DNA from: an uncultured Bacteroidota bacterium
GTDB lineage: Bacteria > Bacteroidota > Bacteroidia > Bacteroidales > CAIWKO01
Length of the DNA: 34,360 nucleotides
NCBI GenBank assembly: GCA_937934705.1
Contig: CALGYY010000044.1
Span: forward strand, 1 to 34,360
Direction: 5' to 3'
Made by a program: the position numbers and the translations under genes. Of this stretch, positions 32,013-34,360 are shown in pieces (positions within the stretch are counted from its first letter, which is position 1; each line of letters begins with the position of its first letter). Under the pieces are notes generated by a model. The model was not told the DNA's origin. It ran no database searches and saw only the letters and a list, made by a program, of their open reading frames with translations.

Positions 32013-32972
32013 TTATGATGGATTTTGCTTTGACTCTTTACTTGTGCGGCGACGGCGGCGTGCCCGCTTAACCAGGAATACCACCAGCCAGGTCAGCAAT
32101 CCCATGATGAGCCATAAGGGCCACAGATAGATCAGTCCGAGGAAAAAAGTAACCAGACCGTTCCAACCGGTACCGAAAGCTTCTTCCATGCGTGAGCCAA
32201 AGGTGCGGTCGGGCTGTTTGCTCACATTGTCAAGCTGCTCATAATACTTCAGACTGATGGTGCTGAAAGCCACACGGTCGTCCATATATTTCAGGCGGCC
32301 TTCAAAACTTTCAATCTCTTCACGTATGCGACCCAGATACTCCTGAACTTCGAGGATTTCATTTATGGTGTTGGCTTTTTTCAGAATTTCAGAATAACGC
32401 GCCTCCAGCTCTTTCTTTGATTTCAGACGTGCAGTCAGGTCGACATATTCTTCCGTGACATCCTGGGCATTCACGGTTTTGTATTCAACATAAATGGCTT
32501 CCGTCATCAGGGCGTCCACCAGGGAATCAAAGCCGCCGCCCTCCACTCTGATCACCATCGTATTACTGAGACGATAGCCGTCGTTGGTCTGATTTTCCGA
32601 AGAAACCCTCGCCCTGAAGCGACTGACGGTTTCCAGGATCTTCCTGCGGCTTTCATCAAAATCTTCCACCTGGTAACTGATGTCCGCCGTTTTAATCACT
32701 TTGGCCTGGATCTGTTCCCTGCTGTCTGCAGGTGTATTGTAGGATCCCGGATCGCCAGCCCTGTCCTTTTGTCCGCCCCCGCTTTGCGAAGCAGCCTCAA
32801 GAGCATCCATGGCAGCTTCTTTAACTTCTTCAGTAGCGGTGTAATAATCTGTACTCTGCTGCTGTTCACTCATCACGGTATCGGGGGCCTTTGACCCGCA
32901 TGATACCAGATATGCGGCTGAGAGGAGCATCCCGCTCATCAATACCAGCCTTGTAACTGTTGAAATTTTCAT
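32013..32972 (-). CDS. DUF4349 lipoprotein
   Basis: A 319-residue envelope protein. Lipoprotein signal ending LVSC (Cys25); a low-complexity polar stretch at 30-90; the DUF4349 core at about 91-265 (KVIKTADISYQVEDFDESR, then TMVIRVEGGGFDSLVDAL), including a long coiled coil (about 180-235: DLTARLKSKKELEARYSEI, EVQEYLGRIREEIE); a transmembrane helix at about 275-301; and a basic cytoplasmic tail (KRARRRRRTSK). The combination of lipid anchor and C-terminal helix suggests both ends are membrane-bound. The family has no assigned function. Single gene, divergent from the membrane protein operon at 33189. Confidence 0.88.
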   Translation of the reverse strand: MKISTVTRLVLMSGMLLSAAYLVSCGSKAPDTVMSEQQQSTDYYTATEEVKEAAMDALEAASQSGGGQKDRAGDPGSYNTPADSREQIQAKVIKTADISYQVEDFDESRRKILETVSRFRARVSSENQTNDGYRLSNTMVIRVEGGGFDSLVDALMTEAIYVEYKTVNAQDVTEEYVDLTARLKSKKELEARYSEILKKANTINEILEVQEYLGRIREEIESFEGRLKYMDDRVAFSTISLKYYEQLDNVSKQPDRTFGSRMEEAFGTGWNGLVTFFLGLIYLWPLWLIMGLLTWLVVFLVKRARRRRRTSKESKQNPS

Positions 32973-33151
32973 AAGACTTTAAATTTTTTGGTTGGTTTTT
33001 CTGGAAAAAAACGGGCACATAGAGACCGTAAGCTTTGTTTTCCATATTTTTTTTATCTTTTTAATTCACTGTTTTTCTGTTATTTACAATCTTTTTAAGA
33101 ATATTTTCAAAATAATTTACCTTTTCCCGAGTTAATGTATTCAATTCATAT

Positions 33152-33170
33152 TAACTTTGTACCGCAAAGT
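33152..33170 (+). promoter_or_regulatory. Promoter with overlapping dyad for the winged-helix operon
   Basis: TAACTTTG (33152-33159) is a full -7 match, 29 bases before the ATG at 33189. It overlaps a perfect 6-bp inverted repeat, ACTTTG (33154-33159) and CAAAGT (33165-33170), which covers the expected start of transcription. A repressor bound here would block initiation; the operon encodes a winged-helix protein. The rest of 32973-33188 is AT-rich with no other signal seen. Confidence 0.5.
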
Positions 33171-33188
33171 ACTTTTTAAACCCTGCAT

Positions 33189-33824
33189 ATGACACAAGAA
33201 CAGGATCATTTAAAGACTCTGACGGAGATCAGGACCTTAATGGAGCAGTCTTCGCGCTTTTTATCCCTGAGTGGCCTTTCCGGCATTTTCGCAGGGATTT
33301 TTGCTTTGTTGGGGGCGCTGGTAGCTTATTTCTATATGGATATCGGCATACTGAACGACCGTTATTATGATCTGGCGGTGATTGATGCCCGTTTGAATGT
33401 GAACTTCATTTTGTTTTTTCTTTTTGATGCTATGGTGGTGTTGGGGCTGGCGCTTGCGGTAGGTTTTTATTTCACCTACCGGAATGCCCGGAAAAAGGGT
33501 ATGCTGGTATGGACCCCGGCCACGAAGAAGTTTATGATCCATGTATTGATACCGCTGGTGACCGGAGGAATTTTCTGCGCTTTGCTGGTTTACAATCATG
33601 TGATTTATCTTGTGGCGCCCGTTACCCTTATTTTCTATGGACTGGCGCTGATCAACGGCAGTAAATTCACACACACGGATATCCGCTATCTTGGTTTATC
33701 GGAAATCATCCTCGGGCTGATTGGCTGCATCTGGGTTGGGTATGGATTGCTTTTCTGGGCAGCCGGCTTCGGATTGCTGCACATTGTATATGGCATGGTC
33801 ATGTATTACCGTCACGAAAGATGA
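33189..33824 (+). CDS. Six-helix membrane protein of unknown function
   Basis: A 211-residue inner-membrane protein with a soluble N-terminus (1-25; EIRTLMEQSSRFLSLSGLSG) and six transmembrane helices at about 26-48, 72-97, 115-134, 137-156, 166-189 and 190-207. The LMExSxxFLSLSGLSGI start is a recurrent Bacteroidota signature found before a small winged-helix gene. It overlaps the next start codon by 4 bases (ATGA), so the two products are made together. Function unknown; a sensor or partner for the regulator is inference. Confidence 0.88.
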   Translation: MTQEQDHLKTLTEIRTLMEQSSRFLSLSGLSGIFAGIFALLGALVAYFYMDIGILNDRYYDLAVIDARLNVNFILFFLFDAMVVLGLALAVGFYFTYRNARKKGMLVWTPATKKFMIHVLIPLVTGGIFCALLVYNHVIYLVAPVTLIFYGLALINGSKFTHTDIRYLGLSEIILGLIGCIWVGYGLLFWAAGFGLLHIVYGMVMYYRHER

Positions 33825-34123
33825 GTCATCCGCTTGACATTAATGCACTGAATAAGGTCTTCGAGAACCGCATACGGCTCGGGGTGATGTCGTTGCTTAT
33901 GGTGAATGACAAGCTGGACTTCAATGCATTGAAGGATCTGCTGGATGTGACGGATGGCAATCTGGCCAGTCATTTATCGGCCCTGGAAAAGAATGAGTAC
34001 ATTGAGGTAAGTAAACAATTTGTCGGCAAGAAGCCTAAAACCACTTACCGGGTGACGGGAACCGGGCGGCTTGCATTTGAGGGGCATCTGGAAGCCCTTG
34101 AGCGTCTGATCAGATTTAAATAA
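33821..34123 (+). CDS. Small winged-helix transcriptional regulator
   Basis: A 100-residue DNA-binding protein with a single winged helix-turn-helix. VFENRIRLGVMSLLM (13-27) is helix 1, LKDLLDVTDGNLASHLSALEK (37-57) contains the recognition helix and a beta wing spans 60-80 (KQFVGKKPKTTYRVT). It resembles ArsR/MarR-like small regulators and lacks metal-binding cysteines. Start ATG overlaps the previous stop (ATGA). With the dyad over the operon promoter it may regulate its own synthesis; this is inference. Confidence 0.9.
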   Translation: MSHPLDINALNKVFENRIRLGVMSLLMVNDKLDFNALKDLLDVTDGNLASHLSALEKNEYIEVSKQFVGKKPKTTYRVTGTGRLAFEGHLEALERLIRFK

Positions 34124-34210
34124 AACGCTATTGAAACAATACTACGCGGATTTGTATTGGTATTTATCCATTGAAAACTGAATTTCAATTAACCTGAAAA
34201 AACCCTCTTT

Positions 34211-34360
34211 ATGAAAAAGAATGATTGGATTCTGATCATCGCAGTTATCCTGTATAGCTGGATGTTCTATCAGCAGACACCGGGGATCAATTTTCTGATC
34301 TTCTCCGCGGCCGCTATCCTTCTGCTGATCTGGCGCGAACCCTCTGTGTTGAAAGACAGT
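34211..34360 (+). CDS. Membrane protein, N-terminal part (DUF4173/DUF4153-like; truncated by window edge)
   Basis: The first 50 codons, ATG at 34211, run off the right edge. Two hydrophobic segments at about 6-20 and 26-40 are separated by a short loop (YQQTPGIN). MKKNDWILIIAVILYSWMFY and GINFLIFS look like the start of the large DUF4173/DUF4153 membrane proteins that often follow this membrane-protein/winged-helix pair. The 87-base gap to the regulator gene shows no terminator, so it probably belongs to the same operon. Confidence 0.6.
   Translation, partial: MKKNDWILIIAVILYSWMFYQQTPGINFLIFSAAAILLLIWREPSVLKDS

Overview
The window comes from a chromosome of a member of the Bacteroidota, most likely an environmental Bacteroidales-like organism. 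Evidence: two proteins end in type IX secretion (T9SS) sorting domains, there is a GldA-type ATPase, a TonB receptor with an N-terminal carboxypeptidase-like domain, a DUF6029 barrel and Omp28-type proteins, and upstream regions repeatedly carry the TAnnTTTG -7 element of Bacteroidota sigma factors. No tRNA, rRNA, CRISPR array, transposase or phage gene was seen. No gene-free stretch exceeds about 260 bases.

Layout. 1-278 is the start of a membrane sensor protein cut by the window edge. 332-5446 (minus) is a four-gene envelope cluster: a T9SS-exported thioredoxin-fold protein, a TlpA-like thioredoxin, a DUF6029 outer-membrane barrel and an Omp28-type lipoprotein. A small T9SS cargo gene lies divergently (5661-6395). 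metK and gldA follow on minus. 9011-14087 (minus) is a MacB-like ATPase, an FtsX-type permease and an S9 peptidase lipoprotein, probably one operon. Divergent from it are an NtrC-type sigma-54 activator and its histidine kinase (14286-17007); the shared intergenic region holds a sigma-54-like element and an 11-bp dyad. 17004-21993 (minus) holds a TRAM-less uracil methyltransferase, a GtrA protein, a glycosyltransferase and a TonB receptor. dprA (plus) and a PrsW-like protease (minus) converge with overlapping ends.

24196-26424 (minus) encodes a predicted trimeric fibre: collagen-like repeats, YadA-head-like repeats and a C-terminal S74 self-cleaving chaperone. A small secreted protein of unknown function is divergent from it. 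27396-30335 is a short, second-type DnaE polymerase with a LexA-geometry dyad just before its start and a 24-bp palindrome inside its coding sequence. gltX and a DUF4349 lipoprotein are on minus. The window ends with a plus-strand operon: a six-helix membrane protein, a small winged-helix regulator and the start of a membrane protein.

The most system-like parts are (1) the envelope redox cluster, with three thioredoxin-fold proteins at three predicted locations plus a barrel; (2) the two-component/sigma-54/ABC/peptidase block; and (3) the short DnaE with its operator-like dyad. All functional statements rest on reading motifs and context; no database search was run.
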